A stretch of DNA of 64,000 nucleotides, taken from assembly GCF_032118995.1 (NCBI RefSeq), contig NC_092651.1, positions 26,458,349 through 26,522,348 on the forward strand. The letters run 5' to 3'. The DNA is from Asterias amurensis (taxonomy: Eukaryota > Echinodermata > Asteroidea > Forcipulatida > Asteriidae). A program made the position numbers and the translations under genes. Under the pieces are notes generated by a model. The model had not been told where the DNA came from and did no database searches. It saw only the letters and a program-made list of their open reading frames with translations. Numbering within the stretch: the first letter of the stretch is position 1; every line of letters starts with the position of its first letter. Positions 22,040 to 34,028 of the stretch are shown here, one piece after another.

Positions 22040-22430
22040 TTTAAAGGCACTGGACACTATTGGTAATTACTAAAAAATTATTATTAGCATAAAACCTTAC
22101 TTGGTGACGAGTAATGGGGAGAGGTTGATGGTATAAAACAATGTGAGAAACGGCTCCCTCTAAAGTGACCTAGTTTTCGAGAAAGAAGTAATTTTCCACG
22201 AATTTGATTTCGAGGCCTCAGATTTAGAATTTGAGGTCTCGAAATCATGCATCTGAAAGCACACAACTTTGTGTGACAAGGGTGTTTTTTCTTCTTTCGT
22301 AGTTATCTCGCAACTTCGACGACAAATTGAGCTGAAATTTTCACAGGTTTGTTATTTTATGCATATGTTGAGATACACCAAGTGAGAAGACTGGTCTTTG
22401 ACAATTACCAATAGTGTCCAGTGTCTTTAA
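22040..22430 (-). mobile_element. Main MITE family, copy 13
   Basis: Full-length reversed copy, TTTAAAGGCACTGGACACTA to AGTGTCCAGTGTCTTTAA, with TTAA at both ends. Confidence 0.9.
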
Positions 22431-22552
22431 ACCCATGTTACAATGTTATAACATTGGCAATTCCTTTCGCAAGCAGTGCATTTGGTTCACTACAAAAACT
22501 TGGGCGTACCGAAGAGGGTATCCAAATTAAAAACTAGTGTGTTAAAAAAACA

Positions 22553-22795
22553 CTTATTTCGAGAAGGAAGTAATTGTCAACGAATTTGATTTCGAGAGCT
22601 CAGGTTTAGAATTTGAGGTCTCGAAATCAACCATCTAAACGCACACGACTTCGTATAGCAAGGGTGTTTTTTGTTTTAAACCAATTGAGCTCAACCTTTC
22701 ACAGGCTGGCTTATTTTATGCATACATGTATGTTAAGTTACACCAAGAGAGAAGACTGGTCATTGACAATTACAAACAGTGTCCGGTGTCTTTAA
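22553..22795 (-). mobile_element. Main MITE family, copy 14 (half copy)
   Basis: Starts mid-element at TTCGAGAAGGAAGTAATTG and keeps the right terminus GTGTCCGGTGTCTTTAA. Confidence 0.8.
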
Positions 22796-23354
22796 TCCAT
22801 CATGTGCGTCAGACGAACAGTTGAAAACAATGCACCATTTTCAGCATGAACACATTTTTGTACTTTATTTTGGTTGCAACAAACGAAACCAGCAGCTGTT
22901 GCCATTGTTTTTGTTATTCAGACTCTCAGTTTTTCGAATCATTTCAATGGGCAACATTTCACAGAAAACGTGGCTTTATGAACTTTAGTTCGATAAAGCT
23001 TTCATATTAAAATTAACCAATTAATTTCTCTTTATCTGTACCAATCCTGAATAATACCTTTAATATTTCGCGTAAACAAAATTTGTTGCAATGATGTACA
23101 GTCGTCCACCATTTTTGTTAACAAATATCATTAGTGATTTACCTTTTGTGCAATATTTCATCTGCTGCAAAAGAAATGTTTTTTATGTTTATTGTTGTTG
23201 TTTTAAAGTTAATAAAGTTATATGATGTCTCTCTCATAATGAGTGTCTGCGCATTATACTTAGTTTTCTACAAAGGTCGGCTCGTGCCGTCTCCTGACTC
23301 TATGGTCTTACGTTTTAGTTGCTCAGAATTCAGACCTGCACTCAACTTCTGGAT
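22796..23354. other. Intergenic, no feature recognised
   Basis: No gene or repeat boundary recognised. Confidence 0.4.
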
Positions 23355-23625
23355 CGGGGCCCAATTTCATAAGGTTGTTTGAGCAGAAAATATTGCTTAA
23401 AGAAATTCTGTGCTAAGCAACAAATGGGTTGGGCACCAGTCACAACCGTGTCAACTGGACTTCTGGCTGGTGAGCAATAGTTTGCCTGTAGCATAGGAAC
23501 ATACTGCTCAGCAAGAACAGGTTGCAAGCCAAACACTGAATTTTACCATTGACTGGTGCCCACACTCTTTTTTGCGCTTATTAAAGCATTATAGAGCAGT
23601 ATTTTCTGCCTAACAGCTAATTGGA
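23355..23625 (+). mobile_element. GGGCCCAATTTCATA-family MITE, diverged
   Basis: Begins GGGGCCCAATTTCATAAGG with TTGCTTAAAG / TGCTAAGCA blocks, as in the intact copy at 45716-45933. The right terminus is not clear. Confidence 0.55.
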
Positions 23626-23762
23626 AATGTGGCAAGGATTGACCCGTATTTGGGTTTCGTAAGACCTGAACCCATCTGTGGGTCAGTATGACTCTGAATC
23701 GGATTAAGATTGACTCACAAATGGGTCAAAACCATGCCCAATCTGAGGAACAATCACATCTT

Positions 23763-24140
23763 CAAGGAACACGTTGCCTTGGATAGGTTGAGTTGGTCTG
23801 TGAAAAGCGTTTGTAACCGTTTGTTATAAAATGCGTGGTTAGAAAGAATTTAAAAAGTAGACTACAGTGATCCATACAAATTGTCCTCGAAATTGCGTGG
23901 TTTTCTATATATTTACGTCGCAAACTAACACGGCCAGCCATTTATGGGAGTCAACAATTTGACTCCCATAAATGGCCGGCCGTGGAGGTATAAAGAAAAC
24001 CACGCAATTTCGAGTGATACTTGTGTAGATCATTATATTCCAGTTTTAAAATATCTTTCTAATCATATGCATTTTATAACAAACGGTTACAAACGCTTTT
24101 CAAATACCAACTCGACCGATCCAAGGCAACCTGTTCTTTT
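23763..24140. mobile_element. Foldback element (AAGGAACACGTTGCC family), intact
   Basis: A nearly complete 378-bp palindrome. The ends CAAGGAACACGTTGCCTTGG and CCAAGGCAACCTGTTCTTTT are inverted. The arms continue through AGCGTTTGTAACCGTTTGTTA and GAAATTGCGTGGTTTTC to a centre reading TATGGGAGTCAA / TTGACTCCCATA. No coding capacity. A second copy at 27697-28984 carries a nested transposon. Confidence 0.9.
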
Positions 24141-24902
24141 AAGCCACTTTATTACATGTAATGTGCAGGCCCAAACGGTGCTCATGTTCGGTCTTTATGG
24201 AGACCATGTACAAAAAATTGAGGGAAATAAAAGATTTCTGTATAGGAATTATAAAGACTTGGGTGCTCCTCGAGGAAATTTGGGTGCAAAGTCTACGGGG
24301 AAACCTATTAGGTAAAGGGACATTTAAATGGACCAGACAAAAGTTCTCCGAACAGCCATTTTTAGATTGTGTGCAGAAAAAAAACGAATAATATAGGAGT
24401 TTTTAGCGTGTGGAGTGATGTACGTCACGTCCCTTCAGACCCCACGGCTCGTAAAATCTCCCAGTTTACATTATTGCAATAATTTTTAGTTTAATGTTCC
24501 TTGTTCAACATGGCTGGCTTTTTTAATTAAAGCCTGCAATAATATACCTTCTGACGTCAGTCGTTGCCATGGCAATATACATATGATGAATGGTTTCTGT
24601 AAGTTTGCATTTATGATTTACTCACAGTGCAGTACTTTTTAGCCTTGGAATATCTTTGAATCTGCCTTCATTTTGAGACTGACATAGTGCGAGAGAGTCT
24701 CGCGGGGCTAGCAGTCTCGCGAGAATATCGTCAGTGTCGCGGGAATCAGCGCTATCACCGAGACAGATATTGAACGACTTGTCCACAAGTCTTTAATGCG
24801 CACGTAGCTCCACGAGTCAAAACACACAGGCATTCTTTCTAACACACATATCGAAAAACATTTGTACTCGCCACCTTTACCAAATGTCGAAAATTTTAAT
24901 GG
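24141..24902. other. Intergenic, no gene recognised
   Basis: A 123-codon frame starts inside the foldback element and is not credible. A short CG-rich block (TCTCGCGGGGCTAGCAGTCTCGCGAG, 24696-24721) and ACGACTTGTCCAC at about 24775 resemble the small MITE at 25815. Confidence 0.4.
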
Positions 24903-25425
24903 CAGTCATCTTGGTCCAATGAGTGGAGGACTGCATCACTTACAATCACAAGGTTGTGGGTTCAAATCCTACCAAGCTAACTGCTGATTTCACAATGACT
25001 AGAGTTTAGTACTGAACCCTAGTCACAGTGATGGTCCAGTGGTTAGACTGCAGGACTTACAATCACAAGGTTGTGGGTTCGAATCCCACCAAGCTAACTG
25101 CTTATTTCAAAATGACTAGAGTAGTAAACTCTAAAGTCACCATGCTGGTACAGTGGTTAGACTGCAGGACTTGCAATCACAAGGTTGTGAGTTCAAATCC
25201 TACCAAACTAACCGCTGAGTTCACAATGACTGGAATAAGTATTGTCGTCTAGTTACTGAATCACAATTTCTTGATTTGTGCAATTCATAATCATAGACGT
25301 TAAGCCAATGTTTGTATGAGAGAGATTGGCTGTTGCCAATTTGGTGTTAATATATCCCCTTGTGGGAGTTGGCCGAGTTCACTTGACGGGGAGACCATCT
25401 AAACAAACAAACAAACAAATAACAA
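24903..25425 (+). mobile_element. SINE with three tandem tRNA-like heads and (AAAC)n tail
   Basis: Three successive units of about 115 bp each carry an A-box-like GTGGTTAGACTGCAGGAC (weaker in unit 1) and a B box: GGTTCAAATCC at about 24959, GGTTCGAATCCC at 25077, and GTTCAAATCC at 25191. Each is followed by an ACCAA.CTAACYGCT spacer. A body (about 25230-25399) then leads to GACCATCTAAACAAAC repeats. The anticodon arm does not pair, so these are not working tRNAs. A main-family MITE abuts the tail on its right. Confidence 0.7.
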
Positions 25426-25435
25426 AATGTTATGC

Positions 25436-25807
25436 TTTAAAGACACTGAACACTATTGGTATTGTCAAAGACCAGTCTTCTCTCTTGGTGTATCTCAACA
25501 TATGCATCAAATTTTAGCTCAATTGGTCGTTGAAGTTGCAAGATAATAATGAAAGAAAAAACACCCTTGTTACACGGCGTTGTCTGCTTTCATCAGATGC
25601 TTGATTTCGTGACTTCAAATTCTGATTCTGAGGTCTCGAAATCAAATTCGTGGAAAATTACTTCTTTCTCGAAAACTACGTTACTTCAGAGGGAGCCGTT
25701 TCTCACAATGTTTTATACTATCAACAGCTCTCCATTACTCGTTACCAAGTAAGGTTTTATGCTAATAATTATTTTGAGTAATTACCAATAATGTCCACTG
25801 CCTTTAA
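25436..25807 (+). mobile_element. Main MITE family, copy 15
   Basis: Full length, CTTTAAAGACACTGAACAC to ATGTCCACTGCCTTTAA. Confidence 0.9.
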
Positions 25808-25814
25808 GCCCATA

Positions 25815-25933
25815 TGATTTGTGGACAAGCACTTAAATGTCTGTCGCGACTAAACTGCTTCTCGCGATACTGCAGACTGTAGTCGCTGGAGAGGCGTTAA
25901 AAACATTAAACGACTTGTCCACACGTCTAAATA
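25815..25933. mobile_element. Small MITE with TGTGGACAAG inverted ends
   Basis: The left TTGTGGACAAGCACTTAAATG and right CATTAAACGACTTGTCCACA are imperfect inverted repeats around a TCGCGA-rich centre. It lies only a few bases from MITE copy 15. Non-coding. Confidence 0.55.
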
Positions 25934-27696
25934 CTGACACTTGGGTTAGGCTGCGGATTTGTTCCGCATTTTTTAGTCAGATATTTTAATCACTCGTTTC
26001 CTTCAAGACGTTCCAGCTAACAGTTTGTCATGACCCCGACGCTTCGCAATGGTTTACACCATGGACGAAAAAGTTTAAACATCTATCAGCAAAACATAAT
26101 CCTTCTAATTGGTCATTTCCCCCTTGGTGTTCCCACTACCTTGACCACTATACTGAGTACTTTTGCAGTCATTTTAAACAACCAAAGGTCAGTATTTTAT
26201 CTTTCTTCAGCATCCCGACTTTTCACACTATTTCAGGGGCACAAAGCAATAGAATATTCCGAACAATAAAAAGTATAAATCAGTATAATAAATATCACTG
26301 TTCGTCCTCCCAACTTAGCCTAAAATTTGACAAAACACTCCGAGTTGCATCTTTAATATTTGACCCCCTCGTAATCATACGCGATTATCTGATGTTCTAC
26401 GATCCATGCTCTGATGCCTGGCTTTTCATCGCGTCCATCTCCTTTTTCTAATCAAGTTTGAAACCACATACCATGAAATCATCATTTTAAATTGCACGCA
26501 CAACCGAATCGTTAAAGAGCTTGACAATAACGAGAACATTATAGGCATATAGTACTTGTTGAAACTAATGTACAAGTGCTCAATGAAACGGACACAGTCC
26601 ACATTATGTAAAACACACCAAAAAACACGGAAGAGGGGGGGGGGGGGCATTTTGACTCTTCGGCCAAGCTAATTGCTAATTTTAACCGGTCGTTCAAAAA
26701 CAACCACTAGCTAGAGATATTTTAATCAAAATTCAACGAAACACGCCGAAACATCGCGCACGCGTTGAATCATAGACCTTTAATATTGATAGAGTCACCG
26801 TTCCAGATGGCGAGGAATTTAGTATCCTCTTTTGATTCATGAACATTATTTGCTAAATAATGAGCTGGCAAACGTTTAGTTGCTTCGCAGATAATATTGC
26901 AAAATTTGCCAAGATTTTACAAGGGACCTTTCCATGGACACTACATATTAAATGGTCGTCTTTTCACACGAGGTATATTTTGCACAAATTTGACAACCTT
27001 GCTAGTTTGTAGCAAGGCTAGTAGCTAGTTCGTAGCAAGGGAACCTTGCTCAGGCCTGGAATTACACGCAGGCTACGGAGGTCATGACCCCCGTTGCCTC
27101 TTCTCTTGGCCTTGGTGCCCCTTCAAAAGTTTCCCATACTCTGCAGGATTTCAAATGGAAAAGCCCTTTGCAAAATGAAAATGGCCTTGCCCTTTCACAG
27201 ACAAAATTCCAGTCCTGCTTGCTTAATTATTCTCGTGTGAAAGGCTGTCCTGTATGTTTCTCTATCTGCATGACCTTGTTTACTGGGGACGAGGTTGCCC
27301 CTGAAACCATCCATTTCAATATTACGCATATCTGATTTTCTGTTGTAGATTCTACCCTCTCCATTTAATTTGCACTCGACCGTGCCCCTATTTTTCAACC
27401 ATTGGATACGGTTCCACCTTGACTCGGCTTATACTTATAGGGGATGCCTCCTTACTCATTTTGTCTTTAAAACTAGATTTATGACCTAAATTATGGTCAG
27501 ACCATGCATGGAATTCTACCTCCATGGAAAGACTGAACCTAACTCTAGATTTATGATTAAATTTTCCAAAGCTGAAGTTGGAGGTGTTAACATGACACGA
27601 TTGGCGCCTATACTATATTGATCTTGTCGCACCTATGTGTTTAATGTGGGTTCCGTTGCATGCGTCACAATACGTATATGTCAATTATTTTAGGCC
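25934..27696. other. Intergenic, no gene recognised
   Basis: Contains a long G-run (26634-26648), the hairpin at 27503, and at about 27040-27190 a minus-oriented fragment of the GGGCACC/GTTGCCTC repeat. Frames at 26030-26269 and 27084-27335 have no domain. Confidence 0.4.
27503..27526. mobile_element. Miniature CATGGAGG hairpin, site 5
   Basis: Decayed: CATGCATGGAATTC, then TACCTCCATG. The heptamers outside it, GTCAGAC and GAAAGAC, agree at 5 of 7 positions. Confidence 0.4.
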
Positions 27697-27922
27697 TTAA
27701 AGGAACACGTTGCCTTGGATCGGTCGAGTTGGTCTTTGAAAAGCATTTGTAACCGTTTGTTATAAAATGCATATGGTTAGAAAGATGTTGTAAAAGAAGA
27801 ATACAATGATCTACACAAACATGCCTCGAAATTGCGTGGTTTTCTTTTTACCTAGTCGAATAACACGGTCGGCCATTAATTATGGGAGTCAAATTTTTGA
27901 CTCCCATAAAATGGCGACCGTA

Positions 27923-28814
27923 CATCAACAAAAGTAAGTCCCCCCCTAAACAGTTCGTCATAACATCGTAAAGTAAAACATTTTACCAATACAACTAATT
28001 AAGAAATATTTCTATGACATGTTTCCTAAGTGTTGTATGAAAATGAAAGATGTCCATGAATTCATGGCTGAATGAGCTCAAATGGAAGACAAAAACTGCT
28101 CTTCTCAAAAGTCACAAAGGTTTATCAAATGAACAGGTCAGTAACGCCTGTATCCACCACGCCTGACAATGACCGCCTGGCACCGTCATGGTGTTGGTCA
28201 GTCTGGTGACATGCTGCCGCTGTGGGATGGCATTCCACTGAACTTGCAGAAGATGGGACAGGTGAGCCAGGTTGCTGTTGGCGTTGATGTGGGAATATGC
28301 AGATCGCTTCAGCTGGTCCCACAGGGATGGGATTGAGGTTGGGGGAACTTGCCGGCCACACCATTCGCTCGATGCCTTCACCAGCCAGCAAAGCAGTAGC
28401 TACCCTGAACCTGTTTTCCTGGTAAGGCTTATACCACCCCACACCATGACACTCCCACCACCAAAGGCTGTAACTGGTTGAACACAGCACTCTGCATGTT
28501 GCTCTCCATCAACTCGACGCCCATCTCAACACCCATCTCAACACCGTGTCCGACTGTCAGAGTGACGCAGGCAACTTCTTGTCTCATCGCGATTGGTGAA
28601 CAACACAACGCAATCTTTGTGACTTTTGAGAATGGCAGCTTTTGTCTTCCATTTGAGCTCATTCAGCCATGAATTCATGGACATCTTTCATTTTCATACA
28701 CCACTTAGGAAACATGTCATAGAATTATTTCTTAATTAGTTGTATTGGTAAAATGTTTTACCTTACGATGTTATGACGAATTGTTTAGGGGGGGGGGACT
28801 TACTTTTGTTGATG
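27923..28814 (-). mobile_element. Decayed Tc1/mariner element with about 220-bp inverted repeats
   Basis: The termini CATCAACAAAAGTAAGTCCC and GGGACTTACTTTTGTTGATG are inverted, and the match continues about 220 bp inward (GTCATAACATCGTAA, GGAAACATGTCATAGAA, CATGAATTCATGG). It sits after a TA dinucleotide (27921-27922), the Tc1/mariner target; the right-hand TA has become TG. It has inserted beside the centre of an older foldback element. Confidence 0.85.
28125..28490 (-). pseudogene. Tc1-like transposase C-terminal remnant
   Basis: Read on the minus strand, the frame gives ATALLAGEGIERMVWPASSP followed by NLNPI, the Tc1-family block around the last catalytic acidic residue (usually WPAxSPDLNPIE). 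A frameshift follows at once. The continuation (WDQLKRSAYSH, then LLQVQWNAIPQ and HVTRLTNTM) lies in the neighbouring frame (28112-28381). The DNA-binding and first catalytic regions are missing, so no active transposase can be made. Confidence 0.8.
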
Positions 28815-28984
28815 TGTTTAGTTCGCGACGTAAAAGGAAAATCGTGCAATGTTGAGTGATACTTGTGTGGATCATTATATTCTACTTTTTAAACATCTTT
28901 CTAACCATATGCATTTTATCACAAACGGTACAAACGCTTTTTTGTTAGACCAACTCGTCCGATCCAAGGCAACGTGTTCCTTTA

Positions 28985-29904
28985 TGATATTTTAACAAAT
29001 CTTACCCACAAACTTATGAGTTGGACCACTCTTCTACTTCCATTAACTCTACTTCGTCAGAGCACATACCCCTTACTTTAATTCGTATTTTTATATGCCT
29101 AAACATGTGCTGCCCGTAGGCACATGTTCGCCGTAATAATTTTAGATATTTGTACAATTTGTTTTCGCGAATTCTGGAAGATGAAAAAACATACACACAT
29201 TTTCGCGTTTTGCCACGGACGGCAAATAAAATACACACATACAAATTGTTGAAGGCTCTGATACACGTGACATAATGTCTTGTCGGGATCTCAAACTTAA
29301 TTAAAGTTTTTAGCATAATCTTTATTAATCTACCTACAATCATTTTGAGGATGTTTTTCATGTGCAATACCTTAAAGGAACGTTACAGAATTGGTTAGAA
29401 ACAAAAATCGTGATGATCACAGATTTACGTAAAACTTACAAGTATTAACGATGATGACAGTAGAAAACATACCTTGAAATATTTCTGTCTGAAATTACGT
29501 TGTTGATGAGAAATAAATAATCTAATTTCGCGTTTGGAGTTTATCGCTCAGTGAGCGTTTTATTTATTTTTGTTTGAGCATCGATGCAGTGCAAAATGTG
29601 TGCATGTAATCAGTTTTTCACTATTCTCTCGTGATAGATGGCCGATCGATCTCAAAATTCGACAGGTTTGTCAGCTTATATATTGGGTGGATTACATAAA
29701 GTGCTTCTACTGCCAGCAACTGTTTTGTTATCAAAAACCAATTCTGTTATGTTCCTTTAAATGAAAGTTTGTAACTTTCTCGAATCTATAAAAACAAAAT
29801 ATCAAGTTTAAAATATCAACAACAAAATTTTGAGGTGAGATCGGTAAAAAACGGGCATAGCATATTTAAACTCCTCTTTGTTGATTGGGAAAGGAATGCA
29901 TTCC
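28985..29904. other. Intergenic, no gene recognised
   Basis: A 117-codon minus-strand frame (29014-29367) is AT-driven and shows no domain. No repeat boundary was identified. Confidence 0.4.
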
Positions 29905-30273
29905 TAAAAGGCACTGGACATTAGGTATCTGTAAAAGACCAGTGTTTTCACTTGGCGTGTCCCGAACAAAATTCATTAACTAAAAAAACTGTGAGAATTT
30001 GGGCTTTATTGTTCACCGAAGTTAAAAGAGAATAATGAAAGAAAAACACCCTTGTTGCATTACTTGTTTGTCTTCAGAAGCATAATAAAAGGCTTCAGCT
30101 GATGTTATTATTTGAGTGAGAAATTATCTATTTCTCAGAACTATATGTGTTACTTCAGAGGAAGCCGTTTCTCAAAATATTGATTCTATCAACTATCCAT
30201 TGCTGGTTACCAAGTAATAGTTTGTTATGCTTGAAATTATTCTAAGTAATTACCAATAGTTTCCAATGCCTTC
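29905..30273 (+). mobile_element. Main MITE family, copy 16 (diverged)
   Basis: CTAAAAGGCACTGGACATTA at left and TTACCAATAGTTTCCAATGCC at right. It belongs to the subtype with the TAATAAAAGGCTTCAG centre. Confidence 0.75.
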
Positions 30274-30696
30274 TGTGCCGGCTATAAAACAAATTATTAC
30301 ATTGTCCGATTATTTATAGCTTTCCTTTCTCCGTTTCTCTACAATAAAACCTCTGTTTTTAATGGGTATGTTAAAAATACCAGATCAATGCCTTAATCAT
30401 AATCGGAAATGAGCAAAACTATTTAACGGACAGATAAAAATTATGCATGAAAAAATAACATTTAGAAGACATGCAAAGTAAGGTACAGTGGACGCGATCA
30501 AGTGTGTTCGGAAATCAGCAAAACAATTAACGGCAAATTATGCGTGGAAAGAGCAAACACGAAGACGTGCAAATACTGGACGTGATCATATAAGGCACAA
30601 TGTTTGCAACAGCCGCTGCGAAAATTATTTGCAAATTTATCAAAATTCCGAGCAATTCGCGAAAGTGTCATCCTCGGATGAAAATCCTGAATTTCC

Positions 30697-31043
30697 TCTT
30701 AATAAAATAATTGTTGGCATAAAAACTTGCTTGGTAACGAGCCATGGACAGCTTTTTGTATAGTATGAAACATTGTGATAAACGGCTCCCTCTGAAGTAA
30801 GGTATAGTTTTTTTGTGAAAGAGATCATTTCTCACTCATTATTAAAAGACGTCAGGTCTGAAGGCTTTTACATGCATCTGGAGGCAAACGTATTTTGTGG
30901 TACAACTTACAAGTGTTTTTTTTTCTATGCATCGTTCTCTTTGATGACCAACGAGTCCACATTTTGGCAGATTTGTTATTTTATGCATATATTGAGAAAA
31001 AATAATTGAAAATGAATCTTGCTAAACGTGTCCAGTGCCTTTA
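30697..31043 (-). mobile_element. Main MITE family, copy 17 (left end lost)
   Basis: Picks up at AATAATTGTTGGCATAAAAAC and ends CGTGTCCAGTGCCTTTAA. Confidence 0.75.
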
Positions 31044-31340
31044 AGTTACGCCCGATGATGTTTCCTTGATGGGGAGCAAATGTCTTCACCGACCATTAGT
31101 ATAATTACCCCATCAATCATCAATAGAAAAAGTGTTGGATTCAGGCGAGTATTCATCAAGTATGCCATCCGTGAGATCTCGTCCATTTGGAACTAATTGA
31201 TGGAAGCGTCTATCCGTGCATTAGGATATTACACACGGGAGATAAACTTCCGTTCAGAAGACGGGGGCGTGCTCCGAGCAAAAAGGGGCCTTGAACGTTT
31301 TGATTCTATTTTTATTGGTTTATGTTTTGCAAATGACACG

Positions 31341-31724
31341 TTAAAGGCAGTGGACACTATTGGTAATTACTCAAAATAATTATTGGCATAAAACCTTACT
31401 TGGTGCCGAGTAATGGGGAGAGGTTGATGGTATAAAACATTGTGAGAAACGGCTCCCTCTGAAGTGCCATAGTTTAAAAAAAGATGTAATTTTCCACTAT
31501 TTTGATTTCGAGACCTCAGATTTAGAACTTGAGGTTTCGAAATCAACAATCTAAACGCACACAACTTCGTGTGACAAGGGTGTATTTTTCTTTCATTATT
31601 TCGTAAGTTCGATGACCGATTGAGCTCAAATTTTCACAGGTTAGTTATTTTATGCATATATGTTGAGATACACCAACTGTGAAGGCTTGTCTTTTACAAT
31701 TACCAATAGTGTACACTGCCTTTA
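31341..31724 (-). mobile_element. Main MITE family, copy 18
   Basis: Full-length reversed copy, CGTTAAAGGCAGTGGACACTA to AGTGTACACTGCCTTTAA. Confidence 0.88.
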
Positions 31725-33702
31725 AGAAGTTTTGCTCTTGCAAATAATATTTTAATAAAATATATATCATTTATATCAATAAGTCTTAATTATAGCCACT
31801 GACTCCATTTGACCGAAATTGTGCCGTAGGGGTCAAGTCTGGCAGAGACGGGGCTACATTTTCATGAAGCTGCTTTTATTAGACTCGGTACCAGTCCTCC
31901 CAATTCAATGTTCGGGGACTATGGATAAGGGTCACTGCTGTGAAAAAGTCTGAAACAGAGATCCAGATCATAGGAGCTGGATTGAAATGATAGCAATTGC
32001 ACTTTTTGTATCACCTCTGGAGTTTAAAGTTTCATAGCTGCTTTTGAGAACAGTATGCTCAGTGCTACTAAAGTAGATCCAAGAGTGTTACTTATTTAAT
32101 TTGGAGAACAAAAAGCATCTTGATTACCAGGTAGACTTTAAAATAAGTTTGAACAATCTCTTCCCTATCGGACTATTAAATGTAAACACGGATACAAATG
32201 TACTCAAACATAGGCCTACTGACGTTGGGGCTCTATCCTTTTCTAGAAAATTGATGCCTGTCGACAGGGGGGGGGGGGGGCTTAACAATTGCCAATGTCC
32301 TCGAAAGGTTTATCACAGTTAGGGTACAGTATGTCGCCCATGTATAACTTTTACTTTCTATTGTAAACTTAGACAATCGATCCTCTGAATGAAAAATTCA
32401 ATTGTGAAAGTACAACAGCACGAACACTAATTATTCCATTGCTTGTACTTTTGTTTTCAGTTAGTTTTGTTTAGCTCTCCATAAAATCACCGTCATCGAA
32501 GACAACACCCTTGACTTTCATCTCATTCCAAATAATTTAAGGCCCCAATACGAGTCTAGTTTTCATTTGAAACAAAGAAACATTCTTCATTCAAACGTAA
32601 CGTCTCCTGACATCACAAGGACACTTTCAGTTTCATAGAGCTACTTAAGCAGGAAACTTTGCTTTAAAACAGTCTGCAACATTAAGCAGGGAACCAGTCA
32701 CAAACTGTGCAAATGACACGATACTACAGCTGGTAACCCTTTTCCAGTAAGCGCAATTTTGTTATACTTCCTAATTGTTTTTCTCTATGAAATCGGGGTC
32801 CTGGTCGCATGTTTCCAATTATAATTTTGCTTTTAATGAAGTCGAAACTACAGAGGACAAAGACAATTATACAGTTCTCACGAATGAGTGTAGTGTTCAA
32901 CCATGTATCATTTCCAATTTCCAAAGCAATCAACAGTTTCATATCAGGATATATACTGCAAAAGTCAAAATTGATAATAATCATTGTAATAATGTGAAAC
33001 CAGGAACCTAGAGTCTTCACCAAACTCCATGACAAATAACACTCTGTTCTAACAACCGCTTGTCACCTGACCCAAAAGGCGTCGCAAAGCCATTTTTGGT
33101 TTGCTATCTACACAGAGAATGTTTGAAATTACAAGACCCTGGATCGAGCTATGTGTCACCCTTTGAACAATTAGGAGATGCAGCAAACCATAGAAATACC
33201 ATAGATGCATCTTTTCAGATACTGTTTCATTCTTTGTTTAATCATGTTTGTTTATTTTAATCTTGTACATGATGGAAATTAATACAAATAAATTACTCTC
33301 AGTAGAAAACAAATATCATTGATAATCAAACATCACAATCTATAATCAACAGAAATGATCAATAATATTAAAGAATTCTCACAGAATTCTAAGCAAACAC
33401 ATGAAAGGCAACATTTTGCCACAAAAACTTAATCCTGGCCCTTACTCTCATAACTATATAAACATTAGGTTTCTTTGGCAATTAATTGACAACAACTAGA
33501 AATGGAAGACCAAAATTCAAGACATGGTTTTTATCGCAGCATAATTTTGAAGGGTATCACAAATTTTCTCAATAACATGCCACTGGTACAATTTCTAAGC
33601 AGGTAAACACCAGAAAACTTCCCTTCCCAACAGTATAAAATATATATCTGAAATAAAGTCTGTTCTTTTTATTTAAGACTTAACACATGGACATGTTTGG
33701 CT
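31725..33702. other. Intergenic with repeat fragments
   Basis: About 31928-32030 matches 39594-39690 (GTCTGAAAC..GATCCAGAT..AGGAG, CATTGAAATGATAGCA, CTCTGGAGTTTAA). A G-run lies at 32269-32281. About 32625-32720 is a fragment of the TTTCATAGAGCTGC family. Frames at 32724-33035 on both strands are unsupported. Confidence 0.4.
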
Positions 33703-34028
33703 AGCACTCAAAGTATATCATTAACAAAAACTGACTTGGTAATGATCAATTGAGAGATGTTGATAGTATACAACATTGTGAGAATAGCTCCCTCTGAACA
33801 TGTAGGTAGTTTCTACCTCCATGCTCTGATCTGAAGTATAACGTAGTTTTTCATAAAGAGGTAATTTCTCACTAAAATATCTGAATCCGAGACAGATTTG
33901 GAAGCCTTTGTCATGCGTCTGAAAACACACAAATTTGTGCAACAAGGGCCAGTTTTTTTTTCCCGTTTATTTTACACCAAGTGAGAAAACTGATTTTTGA
34001 ATTACCAAACATATCCATTGCCTTTAAG
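33703..34028 (-). mobile_element. Main MITE family, copy 19, interrupted by a hairpin
   Basis: Reversed, 5'-decayed copy. The family block CTCCCTCTGAAGTAACGTAG is split after CTCTGAA by the hairpin at 33799-33823 and resumes CTGAAGTATAACGTAG. Confidence 0.75.
33799..33823. mobile_element. Miniature CATGGAGG hairpin, site 6, inside a MITE
   Basis: Arms CATGTAGGTA and TACCTCCATG (9 of 10 pair) around GTTTC. It is flanked by CTCTGAA (33792-33798) and CTCTGAT (33824-33830), a 6-of-7 direct repeat. Sister MITEs have uninterrupted sequence here, so the hairpin arrived after the MITE. Confidence 0.65.

Larger units (their letters stand above)
27697..28984. mobile_element. Foldback element (AAGGAACACGTTGCC family) split by a nested transposon
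   Basis: The left arm (27697-27922) and right arm (28815-28984) together equal the intact element at 23763-24140, including the GGGAGTCAA / TTGACTCCC centre. It begins TTAAAGGAACACGTTGCC. The sequence between is a separate Tc1/mariner-like element, so the foldback element is the older insertion. Confidence 0.85.

Noticed and set aside
25028..25100. Functional tRNA gene
   Set aside because: A and B boxes are good, but the anticodon stem does not pair and the unit is repeated in a SINE context with an (AAAC)n tail.
28478..28672. 64-residue + strand frame
   Set aside because: Antisense to the Tc1-like element and includes a local ACCCATCTCAAC duplication; not a gene.
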